NCBI GenBank assembly: GCA_921293015.1 | Contig: OV121081.1 | Coordinates: 67,535,022-67,599,021 of the forward strand | DNA from: Phorcus lineatus | Lineage: Eukaryota > Mollusca > Gastropoda > Trochida > Trochidae | Length of the DNA stretch: 64,000 nt | Direction: 5' to 3' | Part shown: in pieces, positions 47,401-59,591 of the stretch | Position numbering within the stretch: position 1 is the first letter of the stretch | Layout of the letters: the number at the start of each line of letters is the position of its first letter | Notes under the pieces: model-generated | Told to the model about the DNA's origin: nothing | What the model saw: only the letters and a program-made list of their open reading frames with translations | Databases searched by the model: none | Made by a program: the position numbers and the translations under genes

Positions 47401-48820
47401 TCTTTAGTGGCGATACATCGGTGTACCATTGAACCTAGTGATACCAAGTTCATGATATATTGTCTAAATGTGTTCGGTATCGATGTACTCGTATCGCGTT
47501 GTCGAAGATGCAAACATTGATACTCTCGATGAATCCTTACACCACTACTCGGGACTAAAGTCAAGCCAAGGACTAGTCAACATAATGCCGCAGTGTTGAA
47601 GTAGATGACTGCTATGTGCTAAATCAAAAGATGTGAAGTTATCATTTATTCAACTGACCTTTACATAACGACTCTATTGACCATTGAATGAAGTATATAA
47701 GGTGTTGTTAATACATTTTCTCTACATGAATACAGGATTTGGGTGTTATATGGACTCGCCATGTATGAATTTTCATTCATTCAAGCTCGGCTACGTCTAC
47801 AGATGCTCTCTTGTTTTAAGAACTCATTAGAACATTCTGCTTCGGGTCATGATTCATTTTAGCCCTTATCTGTCGTGATATTAGAGGCAGGGGCCCACGT
47901 ACATATTATAATCAGCTTTAACCATATGTTTAACCGCTTTAGGAATATTACGAGTGGATAGTAAAATCCCTTTAAAGGGGAGGCAATGCTTTTACTGTAG
48001 CTAAAGATTTGGGACGTAATCAAGAGTGATTTTTTTTAAAGTTCTTTTCTAAAGCGACCCTTTCTGATTCATTTTGAATGGGACGTATTTTACTATATGG
48101 TTATTGTGATGTATGAGTTTGGATGAACACGTAATGATAACAACGTTTTATTGCGTAATTATTATTTGTTATGTTTGGGATTTGATCGCCATCTACATAC
48201 GTCTATTATCCAATTGTTCTGTCAAGTAGCTTTTGTAGCTAGTTGAAGAAGGAAGGATTGAAGCCAGGAAATATCGACGATGAGTAACGACCTGACTGAA
48301 GTGTAGGTACCGCCCATCTCACAATAGCCAACTGCCCAAATAGGGAAGTAAAGCTCTTATATTCACTTGTCAGTCTATTAACCAGGAACTGCTACTGCTA
48401 AATCTATGGAAAGAAAGACGATAAACCACCTTCAAACTTGAGTACCTTGGTTACAAACGTTCGTCTTATTCAAAATGGAAAACAACTGATATAGACGTTA
48501 ATGAAATGTACAGGATAATATGTGACTGTACGGAAGTAAATTCAATTTCTCAAGTCATTTTATTTAAAAAAGAACCATTTCCTTAACGCAGGTGACTCGA
48601 AACAAACCGAAGTTTTGATAGAATAATGAAAGCCTCCAACTGTGATGGGAGGTCTTTCAAAATCCAATCCAGTCTGATGGCTTACACAGAAACATTAGTC
48701 AGTTCCAATTCTTCGCCATGAACATGTTTAACACAAAGCGAGGAATCAAACTGGCGGAAAAGGATTGGAATCTGCTGAGTAGGCAGCATGATCGATACTG
48801 CCAGGCGCATCCATCAAGAT
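38472..48820. other. Long stretch, probably first coding intron of the claudin-like gene; no exon found
   Basis: More than 10 kb of AT-rich DNA with no recognisable domain. A GC-richer block at 40920-41165 on the minus strand gives KSTLVNATRGGNIGLMKYIK, ankyrin-like, but hits a stop straight after and is probably a fossil. Downstream claudin exons may be short and hidden here, or beyond the window. Confidence 0.35.
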
Positions 48821-48826
48821 AATACG

Positions 48827-49045
48827 TACGATTCGAAACGACAACGTATGCATTAACTGTAAATCTTTTTGCAGAATGTCTTAGTTTGAAATGTTACAAT
48901 TGGACGTCGGTAATGTTTTTGAAAGAATGACATGAGAGGTTATTATTCGAAACAATAACGTATGCTTAATCCGCGAGCCTTTTGGCAACAAATCTCGCTT
49001 CATTATGATGCAATCGGACGTTATTAATCCATTAAAGAGAATAAT
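48827..49045. repeat. Diverged tandem duplication, about 125-bp unit, two copies
   Basis: ATTCGAAACGACAACGTATG (48831) matches ATTCGAAACAATAACGTATG (48956), and further along CAATTGGACGTCGGTAAT matches CAATCGGACGTTATTAAT. Confidence 0.55.
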
Positions 49046-49914
49046 GTAGACAGGAAGGGAAAAAACTTCTGAGGCACAGGTTTCTCCTGGAAGAAATTAT
49101 GGTTCTGTTTGGTCAACAAATAAACTTTTCTTATTTTCATATGCCAAGTGTTGACTTCAGTAAAAGAAAACGCTGTCTCTGTCATGACAAAATTCCTTAG
49201 ATGTTACAGCCTACATCTCTGTTCTCTTTATCAAATTATCTCAATGTCTCGTGTGAACTCACTCAGGAGACTACGAGACCACACCATCACCTGACCCTGG
49301 ACTTAATGTCCTACTCTTGTTGATCAATAAATGAGTTCGTTACTGAAAGTAGGTCACTTGTACATCAGAAACGACATCAAGACTGATGACTGTTGAGAAT
49401 GCAAGATTTTCCAAGGCGACTACAAATCCTTTGAAACTGCTCCCATGGTCGAGTTGCATATCAGCTGAACTAAAGAAGTAATGTTCGGACTACGCGATCC
49501 GCTATGACCACTAACGATACTTTGATACTCCTCGCACTGACAAAGATGGATAACTGTGTGCCAACGAGGAATATTAACCTCACAAAGTACCTCATTCGAA
49601 CAGAGCATGGCGTTGAAATGATTTGGCCTCATTAACATGGCCTTCAGTTTCGAAAGTCACTTGCACGCTGACAGATCCGCCATATCTGAGTAGACTATCT
49701 TCCCTTGAATGATTGTTTATGGAGCGCCCTCTACAAATATTGACCCTCATTGACCGCCATGATAGTCATCAACAATGTGTGGGAGAAGAAGCTGTCGTTG
49801 ATGAATGCCCGTCTTGTTTGTTTATGGAAGAATCGGAGATAAATGTTTTGGTCTGGTGGGATGTCCAACAATAATACCAGCCATCTCCTTATCGAATGCA
49901 TTACATCTCACCTA

Positions 49915-50395
49915 TCTAGATGAATAACGTGTACTGTACACATAAATAAAGTGTACTGTATATATAAATAACGTGTACTGTTCAGATGAATACTGTGAAC
50001 GGTGTAGATAAATAACGTGCTCTGTATAGATGAATACTGTGTACGGTGTACTGAACAGATAAGTAATGTGTATTGTATAGATAAATAACTTGTACTGTAC
50101 AAATAAATAACGTGTATTGTATAGATAAATAAAGTGTACTGTATATATAAAAAACGTGTACTGGTCAGATGAATAACGTGTACGGTGTAGATGAATAACG
50201 TGTATTGTTTAGACGAATAGCGTGTACTGTACAGATGAACAACGTGTACTGTACAAATAAATAACGTGTTCTGTACAAATAAATAACGTGTACTGTACAG
50301 ATGAACAACGTGTACTGTACAAATAAATAACGTGTACTGTACAAATAAATAACGTGTTCTGTACAAATAAACAACGTGTACTAGGCAGTGTACTG
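49915..50395. repeat. 22-bp minisatellite, array A
   Basis: About 21 imperfect copies of AAATAAATAACGTGTACTGT-AC (or GATGAATAACGTGTACTGTAC). The long minus-strand open frames here are translations of the repeat. Confidence 0.9.
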
Positions 50396-50516
50396 AACTA
50401 CACCGAAAAGTCGTAATCCAGCAATAAAGAAGTTCTATCCAAACAATCCATATCGAACTTGTTTATCTCATCAACTTCGAAATGCCTCTCAAAGAAGGCG
50501 TGTACCTGGCAATGAA

Positions 50517-51060
50517 TAACTTTTATGGTAAAGATGAATAACGTGTATGGTATAGTAATAACTTGTATGGTATAGATTAATAACTTGTATAGTACAGATG
50601 AATAACTTGTATGGTACAGATGAATAACTTGAATGGTATAGATGAATAACTTGTATGGTATAGATGAATAACTTGTATGGTATAGATGAATAATTTGTAT
50701 CGTACAGATGAATAACTTGTATGGTAAAGATGAATAACTTGTATGGTTGAGATGAATAACGTGTATGGTACAGTGAATAACTTGTATGGTATAGATGAAT
50801 AACTTGTATGGTACAGATGAATAACTTGTATGGTAAAGATGAATAACTTGTATGGTTTAGATGGATAACGTGTATGGTACAGTGAATAACTTGTATGGTA
50901 AAGATGAATAACTTGTATGGTACAGATGAATAACTTGTCTGGTACAGATGAATAACTTGTATGGTACAGATAAATAACTTGTATAATAAAGATGAATAAC
51001 GCGGCCTGTACAGATGAATGATATGAACTGACAGATGAATTATGTGTACTTTACCGATGA
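50517..51060. repeat. 22-bp minisatellite, array B
   Basis: About 24 copies of a related unit, GATGAATAACTTGTATGGTA-TA. It is separated from array A by about 120 bases of unique sequence and has its own consensus (CTTGTATGG instead of CGTGTACTG). Confidence 0.9.
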
Positions 51061-51064
51061 GTTT

Positions 51065-52640
51065 ATCATGTCATCAGACGTTAGGTTGTAATTGACTAAC
51101 GTCAATGCAAGTTGCTGGATTGAGAACGATTTTGAACTTTAGTCGTGACCTAGTTTGTAGCGTCAAATCTGACATTTAGCAAATACAATTAAATTTGACA
51201 TTAGTTTTCCATTATCATATGTAATGCCTGGATGAGCCGGCAATCAGTTTTTGTCACGTGACGGCATTTACATAATATGACAATAAATACTAGTGTTTTG
51301 TGGAAACGACTTCATATAGATGATATTTTCACTTTTCCACATATTCTATTCTTGACAAAACAGTTAATTTGATGCATGTGTAATTGTTTTGATTGTGTAC
51401 GATTTTCTTGTTCAATGTTAACGTTTCGTAAAACAACTAACATGTAATTGTTCATTATGTTTTATGTTTATTGTTTTGTAAATGCGATCATAATCATAAT
51501 GTTTACGTTAACGGTGTGTAAATTGTGGAGTAAAAAAGTTCGTTTGGAAAACTACAAAGATGATTCTCTTGTACCATAAATCAGAATCCGAATAAGTTTA
51601 ATTTTGGAATATTGATTTTCAAGACTTCATTTCCCCATAAAAAGCTTGATGTATGCCGGCTCTGTTTACGTTCCATTTGTTTTATTTAAATTCCTTGACA
51701 GAGGTTTATTACGAAAAGTTTATTTCATGTATGAGGTAACGTTGCATAAAGGCATCTGCTCTCAATCAATAGAGTGCTGGGTTACTATTTCTCTGGGTTT
51801 AAGAGTTTAAAGTCAGCCAATTGGAAGCTTGATTCACACATTAAATCTGAATGTTGGGACAAGTTTAAAATCATAACTCCGGTTTTGCTTTTTAATTCGA
51901 TGTATAAAGTAGTATAACTAAGAGGCACACCTCTCATAAACCAATGATACGCAATACTTTCTAGAAACAAATCAGCTAGGAGAAGAGGAGATGATGTATG
52001 ATCGGTGTGATCTTCAGCAACTCGTCGAAACGTTTAAGTCGATGACTGTTTTTTCCTCTTTTTGATCCTAGATTTTAGTACATAAAAAAAGTTGTTGATT
52101 TGATAAAAGTTCATAATCCTAGGGACCAACCAAACAAGCACGCCAAGCTGCAATGGGGCGCTCTAACCTACTCAGTAAGTTGGCATAGGTTAGCGTAGGT
52201 GCAGGAGTATCTTTATCCCCTCTCACCCCATACAAACAAAAAACTTACAAACACTTCACGCTTGAAGATGACAGTCGTGAAAAAAGCCATGCCATATTTT
52301 ACCCTTTAATTATCAGGCCTTCTTAACCACTGCAACCACCTGTATTCTGAAGCTAAGCATCATCAACGCCCTTGTACTGTCTGTTAAAAACTGATAGAAG
52401 CAGCACTGGTACGCCATGTTAAACGCGGAGATTAAGTTCCCGGACACCCCCAGATATTCTATCAGTAGGTCATTAATCTTGCACTGTCTGATGTTTTTCC
52501 TGGGAAATGGCAGAGTTCTCGAATTCAATGTGACAGACGCATTTGTGATTTCGATTTTCTTGATTCACAAATTCTTCTCAAATAATTCCTGATTGTATTT
52601 CACAATATGACAGAAAGGTTTAGCTTGTGTTAGTTTGCTT
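51065..52640. other. Stretch without a supportable gene
   Basis: A GC-richer block at 52313-52528 carries a 71-codon minus-strand frame (ending QVVAVVKKA, with YLGVSGNLISAFNMAYQCC). It has no clear splice sites and no family I recognise; it could be an exon of an unknown minus-strand gene. Confidence 0.25.
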
Positions 52641-52647
52641 CCTTATG

Positions 52648-52913
52648 AAAGGGACACAGAGTATGTTGTTGGAGTTAAAGTAGGTCATTTAACTTATATA
52701 CATGTAGATTGGACGAAGCATTTTGACTTCCTAACATTTATATGGCTATTTTTCGTTTATCGTTGTTAACAAGAAAGTATACTAATTTTGACATTTTAGA
52801 GATAAAGATGCACGTTAACCTGGATGATTTGAACTTAGCTCAGGACATACGGTATTTTGGCTCCCGTTTAAGCCACTTAAAAAATCATTAAACAAACTCT
52901 GTGTCACTTTAAA
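52648..52913. mobile_element. MITE of the GACACAGAGTATGTT family, copy 1
   Basis: Inverted ends AAAGGGACACAGAGTATGTT and AACAAACTCTGTGTCACTTT. Homologous along its length to 60154-60607 (shared: GATATTTTGG-type and TTAAGCCAC-type phrases, GTCATTTAACTTATATACAT), but lacking about 190 internal bases. Confidence 0.75.
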
Positions 52914-52914
52914 C

Positions 52915-53700
52915 GAGACCCGTCATTATCTTTGTTATAAGCGCGCATTGATTGATTCAGGTCTCCTCAATTCTGATCGGGTAAATAGCTGTTTGGTTAT
53001 ATTGACCATGTCGAAGAAATATAAAATATGTAAAGGTAAATGTCCGAGTAAGTCTCCATTTCTTACAGATAAAGGAGCCAAGAACCATGATTTTTCAGGA
53101 ATGGCGAGTTGTTTGTTCATTTGCCTACTATTCAAAGAATTGCTTATTCAATAATTCACGTAAAACAGATTCAAAAGTAACTATAGTTAGAGGTAACATT
53201 CAACACTAAAGCAGCGTAAGAATAGTAGATTGACGTCATAAGTGTAACTTTCGGACTCCAGTCGAGTTGTGTCTCTCTCAACTTTATCATTCCAGGAAAA
53301 GAGAATAACATTTTCTAAGAAATGTGTGGAGAATGGAAAACCTTATATCTCACAGCTTTGATCGGAATTATAATCAGCAGTTTGGAAGCTAGTCTGTAAT
53401 AGAAGCGCCACTGCTAACACAGCTACGATTCCCTAGGCGAAACCACTTTCAAGATAAGATCAAAGAGCCTTCAGATATTTCTCATAAATAAAATTTTTTT
53501 CTTGATTAGATTATTGACGAACCCGTCTCTGAGCTTATGGACGATTCGTGTAACCTCTGACATTTCTTGTAGTCGTATTGGGACGATATTTCATGCCTGA
53601 TGACGCCAATATTGGCAAAGCTTGGGGCTTAATGTCATTGATATAAACCCTCGGTGCTTCTGATGCCTTCCCTATGAACTAGTGAATATGTGAAGGTTTT
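52915..53700. other. Stretch without a supportable gene
   Basis: Nothing identified; open frames are short and unsupported. Confidence 0.3.
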
Positions 53701-53705
53701 GAGTA

Positions 53706-53869
53706 GTGCTACCGGGAGGACGGGTCATGTTTACAGTTACCTGCTGCTACCGGGAGGGTAGGTCATGTTAACTCTTATTGCAAATACCTGGTGATACCGG
53801 AAGGATAGGTTATGTTTACTCGTGTTGCAAATACCTTGTGCTACCGGAAGAGCAGGAAATATTTACTCT
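53706..53869. repeat. Minisatellite, about 49-bp unit, left part
   Basis: Three and a half copies of a unit containing GTGCTACCGG(G/A)AGG, GGTCATGTTTACTC and TTGCAAATACCT. The last copy breaks off at TTTACTCTT, and its continuation GTTACAAATACCCGCTGC is found at 58865, on the far side of the Pearl-like element. Confidence 0.75.
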
Positions 53870-54052
53870 TTTTATCCCATTGGTATGTAGTACAATGGGA
53901 TACAGTTGTGCCATGTCTGTCAGTCCGTAATCATTTAGTTTCTGGAGCAGAGTTTAAAACCTGAAAACTGTGAGCTGTCAGCCATGCTCATTTTTAGCTC
54001 ATCAGGTCTGAAAGACCCGATGGGCTTATGGCATGGCAAGACGTCCGGCGCC

Positions 54053-54104
54053 CGTCCATCCGTCCATCCGTCCGTCCATCCGTCCGTCCATCCGTCCATC
54101 CGTA
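54053..54104 (+). repeat. (CCGT/CCAT)n microsatellite of the Pearl-like element
   Basis: Thirteen tetranucleotide units of CCGT and CCAT mixed. Position beside the core array is typical of the family. Confidence 0.85.
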
Positions 54105-54117
54105 AACTTTTCACTTT

Positions 54118-57100
54118 TTCGACTTCTTCTCCAGAACCAATGACTCTAGAGAGCTGAAATTTTATGTGCATACTCCTTGGCAAATGGGGATTCTAAATTG
54201 TAGATTTCGTGACCCCATGACCCCAAATGGGGTCACAAGGGTCAAAAACTTAAAAATCTATTTTAATCTTCTTCTCCAGTTCCAAAAGGTCCAGAGAGCT
54301 GAAAAGTTGTGTGTAGACTCCTTGGGAACTGGAGATTCTAAATTGTAGATTTTGTGACCCCATGACCCCAAATGAGGTCACAGGGGTCAAAACATGAAAA
54401 ACCTATTTTCATCTTCTTCTCCAGTTCCAAAAGGTCCAGAGAGCTGAAAAGTTGTGTGTAGACTCCTTGGGCACTGGAGATTCTAAATTGTAGGTTTGGT
54501 GACCCCATGACCCCAAATGGGGTCACAGGGGTCAAAACCTGAAAAACCTAATTTCATCTTCTTCTCCAGTTCCAAAAGGTCTAGAGAGCTGAAAAGGTGT
54601 GTGTAGACTCCTTGGCCAACGGGGATTCTAAATTGTAGGTTTGGTGACCCCATGACCCCAAATGGGGTCACAGGGGTCAAAACCTAAAAAACCTAATTTA
54701 ATCTTTTTCCCTAGTTCCAAAAGGTCTAGAGAGCTGAATAGTTGTGTGTAGACTCCTTGGGCACTGGAGATTCTAAATTGTAGGTTTGGTGACCCCATGA
54801 CCCCAAATGGGGTCACAGGGGTCAAAACCTAAAAAACCTAATTTAATCTTTTTCCCTAGTTCCAAAAGGTCCAGAGAGCTGAATAGTTGTGTGTAGACTC
54901 CTTGGGCACTGGAGATTCTAAATTGTAGGTTTGGTGACCCCATGACCCCAAATGGGGTCACAGGGGTCAAAACCTGAAAAACCTAATTTCATCTTCTTCT
55001 CCAGTTCCAAAAGGTCTAGAGAGCTGAAAAGGTGTGTGTAGACTCCTTGGCCAACGGGGATTCTAAATTGTAGGTTTGGTGACCCCATGACCCCAAATGG
55101 GGTCACAGGGGACAAAACCTGAAAAACCTAATTTCATCTTTTTCCCTAGTTCCAAAAGGTCTAGAGAGCTGAAAAGGTGTGTGTAGACTCCTTGGCCAAC
55201 GGGGATTCTAAATTGTAGGTTTGGTGACCCCATGACCCCAAATGGGGTCACAGGGGTCAAAACCTGAAAAACCTAATTTCATCTTCTTCTCCAGTTCCAA
55301 AAGGTCTAGAGAGCTGAAAAGGTGTGTGTAGACTCCTTGGCCAACGGGGATTCTAAATTGTAGGTTTGGTGACCCCATGACCCCAAATGGGGTCACAGGG
55401 GTCAAAACCTGAAAAACCTAATTTCATCTTTTTCTTTAGTTCCAAAAGGTCTAGAGAGCTGAAAAGGTGTGTGTAGACTCCTTGGCCAACGGGGATTCTA
55501 AATTGTAGGTTTGGTGACCCCATGACCCCAAATGGGGTCACAGGTCAAAACCTAAAAAACCTAATTTAATCTTTTTCCCTAGTTCCAAAAGGTCCAGAGA
55601 GCTGAATAGTTGTGTGTAGACTCCTTGGACACTGGAGATTCTAAATTGTAGGTTTGGTGACCCCATGACCCCAAATGGGGTCACAGGGGTCAAAACCTGA
55701 AAAACCTAATTTCATATTTTTCCCTAGTTCCAAAAGGTCTAGAGAGCTGAAAAGGTGTGTGTAGACTCCTTGGCCAACGGGGATTCTAAATTGTAGGTTT
55801 GGTGACCCCATGACCACAAATGGGGTCACAGGGGTCAAAACCTGAAAAACCTAATTTCATCTTTTTCCCTAGTTCCAAAAGGTCTAGAGAGCTGAAAAGG
55901 TGTGTGTAGACTCCTTGGCCAACGGGGATTCTAAATTGTAGGTTTGGTGACCCCATGACCCCAAATGGGGTCACAGGGGTCAAAACTTAAAAAACCTAAT
56001 TTAATCTTTTTCCCTAGTTCCAAAAGGTCCAGAGAGCTGAATAGTTGTGTGTAGACTCCTTGGGCACTGGAGATTCTAAATTGTAGGTTTGGTGACCCCA
56101 TGACCCCAAATGGGGTCACAGGGGTCAAAACCTGAAAAACCTAATTTCATCTTCTTCTCCAGTTCCAAAAGGTCTAGAGAGCTGAAAAGGTGTGTGTAGA
56201 CTCCTTGGCCAACGGGGATTCTAAATTGTAGGTTTGGTGACCCCATGACCCCAAATGGGGTCACAGGGGTCAAAACCTGAAAATCCTAATTTCATCTTTT
56301 TCCCTAGTTCCAAAAGGTCTAGAGAGCTGAATAGTTGTGTGTAGACTCCTTGGCCAACGGGGATTCTAAATTGTAGGTTTGGTGACCCCATGACCCCAAA
56401 TGGGGTCACAGGTCAAAACCTAAAAAACCTAATTTAATCTTTTTCCCTAGTTCCAAAAGGTCCAGAGAGCTGAATAGTTGTGTGTAGACTCCTTGGGCAC
56501 TGGAGATTCTAAATTGTAGGTTTGGTGACCCCATGACCCCAAATGGGGTCACAGGGGTCAAAACCTGAAAAACCTAATTTCATCTTCTTCTCCAGTTCCA
56601 AAAGGTCTAGAGAGCTGAAAAGGTGTGTGTAGACTCCTTGGCCAACGGGGATTCTAAATTGTAGGTTTGGTGACCCCATGACCCCAAATGGGGTCACAGG
56701 TCAAAACCTAAAAAACCTAATTTAATCTTTTTCCCTAGTTTCAAAAGGTCCAGAGAGCTGAATAGTTGTGTGTAGACTCCTTGGGCACTGGAGATTCTAA
56801 ATTGTAGGTTTGGTGACCCCATGACCCCAAATGGGGTCACAGGGGTCAAAACTTAAAAAACCTAATTTAATCTTTTTCCCTAGTTCCAAAAGGTCCAGAG
56901 AGCTGAATAGTTGTGTGTAGACTCCTTGGGCACTGGAGATTCTAAATTGTAGGTTTGGTGACCCCATGACCCCAAATGGGGTCACAGGGGTCAAAACCTG
57001 AAAAACCTAATTTCATCTTCTTCTCCAGTTCCAAAAGGTCTAGAGAGCTGAAAAGGTGTGTGTAGACTCCTTGGCCAACGGGGATTCTAAATTGTAGGTT

Positions 57101-58715
57101 TGGTGACCCCATGACCCCAAATGGGGTCACAGGGGTCAAAACCTGAAAAACCTAATTTCATCTTTTTCCCTAGTTCCAAAAGGTCTAGAGAGCTGAAAAG
57201 GTGTGTGTAGACTCCTTGGCCAACGGGGATTCTAAATTGTAGGTTTGGTGACCCCATGACCCCAAATGGGGTCACAGGTCAAAACCTAAAAAACCTAATT
57301 TAATCTTTTTCCCTAGTTCCAAAAGGTCTAGAGAGCTGAATAGTTGTGTGTAGACTCCTTGGGCACTGGAGATTCTAAATTGTAGGTTTGGTGACCCCAT
57401 GACCCCAAATGGGGTCACAGGGGTCAAAACCTGAAAAACCTAATTTCATCTTTTTCCCTAGTTCCAAAAGGTCTAGAGAGCTGAAAAGGTGTGTGTAGAC
57501 TCCTTGGCCAACGGGGATTCTAAATTGTAGGTTTGGTGACCCCATGACCACAAATGGGGTCACAGGGGTCAAAACCTGAAAAACCTAATTTCATATTTTT
57601 CCCTAGTTCCAAAAGGTCTAGAGAGCTGAAAAGGTGTGTGTAGACTCCTTGGCCAACGGGGATTCTAAATTGTAGGTTTGGTGACCCCATGACCCCAAAT
57701 GGGGTCACAGGGGTCAAAACTTAAAAAACCTAATTTAATCTTTTTCCCTAGTTCCAAAAGGTCCAGAGAGCTGAATAGTTGTGTGTAGACTCCTTGGGCA
57801 CTGGAGATTCTAAATTGTAGGTTTGGTGACCCCATGACCCCAAATGGGGTCACAGGGGTCAAAACCTGAAAAACCTAATTTCATCTTCTTCTCCAGTTCC
57901 AAAAGGTCTAGAGAGCTGAATAGTTGTGTGTAGACTCCTTGGCCAACGGGGATTCTAAATTGTAGGTTTGGTGACCCCATGACCCCAAATGGGGTCACAG
58001 GTCAAAACCTAAAAAACCTAATTTAATCTTTTTCCCTAGTTCCAAAATGTCCAGAGAGCTGAATAGTTGTGTGTAGACTCCTTGGGCACTGGAGATTCTA
58101 AATTGTAGGTTTGGTGACCCCATGACCCCATATGGGGTCACAGGGGTCAAAACCTGAAAAACCTAATTTCATCTTCTTCTCCAGTTCCAAAAGGTCTAGA
58201 GAGCTGAAAAGGTGTGTGTAGACTCCTTGGCCAACGGGGATTCTAAATTGTAGGTTTGGTGACCCCATGACCCCAAATGGGGTCACAGGGGTCAAAACCT
58301 GAAAAACCTAATTTCATCTTTTTCTCCAGTTCCAAAAGGTCTAGAGAGCTGAAAAGGTGTGTGTAGACTCCTTGGCCAACGGGGATTCTAAATTGTAGGT
58401 TTGGTGACCCCATGACCCCAAATGGGGTCACAGGGATCAAAACCTAAAAAACCTAATTTAATCTTTTTCCCTAGTTCCAAAAGGTCTAGAGAGCTGAAAA
58501 ATTGTGTGAAGACTCCTTGGACACTGGGAATTCTAAATTGTAGGTTTGGTGACCACTTGATCCCAAATGGGGTCACAGGGGTCAAAACCTTAAAATCCTA
58601 CTTTCATCTTCTTCTCCAGTTCCAAAAGGTCTTGATAGCTTAATAGTTGTGTGTAGACTCCTTGGACAATGGGGATTCTGAATTGTGGGTTCGGTGACCC
58701 CTTGACCCCAAATGG
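54118..58715 (-). repeat. 145-bp core satellite, about 31 copies
   Basis: Units contain GTGACCCCATGACCCCAAAT, GGGGTCACAGGGGTCAAAAC, AGTTCCAAAAGGTC, AGAGAGCTGAA, TGTGTAGACTCCTTGG and GATTCTAAATTGTAGGTTTG. Two main types mix: A (AAAAGGTGTGTG with GGCCAACGGGG) and B (AATAGTTGTGTG with GGGCACTGGAG). Five units lack two G (CACAGGTCA), making 143 bases. The two edge units are the most diverged, as usual for arrays homogenised by unequal exchange. The regular 62-65-codon frames on the minus strand are repeat translations. Confidence 0.95.
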
Positions 58716-58864
58716 GCAATGGGCCTTTTTTATTTGATTGTGAATAACTCGGACGTTGGGACAGGCTATCTTTCCTACACTGCCCATGACCCCATGGTCT
58801 AAACCACAACACCTATTTCTATCAAAAGTCTGATGAGCTACAGAGCCCATGGCTCTATTTTTTG

Positions 58865-58912
58865 TTACAAATACCCGCTGCTTCCGGCAGGTAACTCATG
58901 TTTACACTTCGT
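58865..58912. repeat. 49-bp minisatellite, right part
   Basis: GTTACAAATACCCGCTGCTTCCGG then CAGGTAACTCATGTTTACAC resumes the unit interrupted at 53869. Confidence 0.65.
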
Positions 58913-58919
58913 TGATGAT

Positions 58920-59590
58920 ATCGAATCGTCAATTTTCCCCTAGAAAAATCGTTTCCGTCTAAGTGTAAAACATGGAATCAAAATGTAAGAGTCAAGGAGA
59001 ATTACTTCATAAAATCTTATTTTGAATACTTCTAATGAACATGTATAGCTAGAATGCCGAAACGTGACAAACAGACAAACATGCACAAGACTCATTTGAT
59101 ATGCAGGGCTTCGACTCCATCAAGTTTGACGAGCGACAGAGGCAATGACACTATAGTGCAAAAACATAAATAAAAAACGTCAGACTCACGGTTTTATATT
59201 GACTTGTAGACCTATCTTGATGGTACGGATTTACTACGTCTGCTGTGACAAGCATGGTGTTTTGTTAATTTTTTATCCCCGAAGAAAGTTCAGTGAAGAA
59301 ATTTGCCACAGTTATCGATTTCTTACATATTGCTCAACTCAGCAGCTAAATTGCTCAACACGAAAGAGTTTCAAAGAATCCAAGACTTCTAAGCTATACT
59401 GTGTTGAACTGAACATTAAAGCTAAGTCACGGCTTTTCGTTTCGAAGCTCAAGTGTTATTGTTTCAAGAAATTGTCTTGTTGGGAGTTTCTTTCCTGTGT
59501 TGAAATGATCAAAACCATTATTCATAAGTTTTTGTGCAAAACAACATCTTCCGAGATCAATATTATTTAAAGAATGCCATGCTTTCAAAC
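58920..59590 (+). other. Stretch with one unsupported 123-codon frame
   Basis: The plus frame at 59199-59570 is cysteine- and lysine-rich (MTCRPILMVRIYYVCC...) but has no splice sites, no paralogue here and no recognisable motif. I lean to chance. Confidence 0.25.
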
Positions 59591-59591
59591 T

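Larger units (their letters stand above)
53870..58864 (-). mobile_element. Pearl-like non-autonomous Helentron (HINE), about 5 kb
   Basis: Read on the minus strand: a 5' end with the palindrome AGAGCCATGGGCTCT and TAGCTCATCAG, about 31 copies of a 145-bp core repeat, a tetranucleotide microsatellite (CCGT/CCAT on plus, 54053-54104), an arm with GCTCATCAGG's inverted partner (53998), and near the 3' end a hairpin ATCCCATTG...CAATGGGAT (53877-53904). Core repeats plus an ACGG-type microsatellite plus end hairpins is the organisation described for oyster Pearl elements. Insertion is between T residues in the 49-bp minisatellite, as for Helentrons. No replicase/helicase gene is present. Confidence 0.7.

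Noticed and set aside
49908..50374. Long minus-strand frames with repeated YTLFICTVH phrases
   Set aside because: Translation of the 22-bp minisatellite; the 22-residue periodicity comes from three units per frame cycle.
54338..58585. A series of 62-65-residue minus-strand open frames (TPFGVMGSPNLQFRI...)
   Set aside because: They recur with the 145-bp repeat period and overlap each other; they are translations of the core satellite, not a gene family.
49915..58715. Could the regular arrays be CRISPR?
   Set aside because: Units are contiguous without unique spacers, and the DNA is eukaryotic.
59199..59570. 123-codon plus-strand frame
   Set aside because: No splice sites, promoter or family; length is not exceptional in AT-poor frames of this size.
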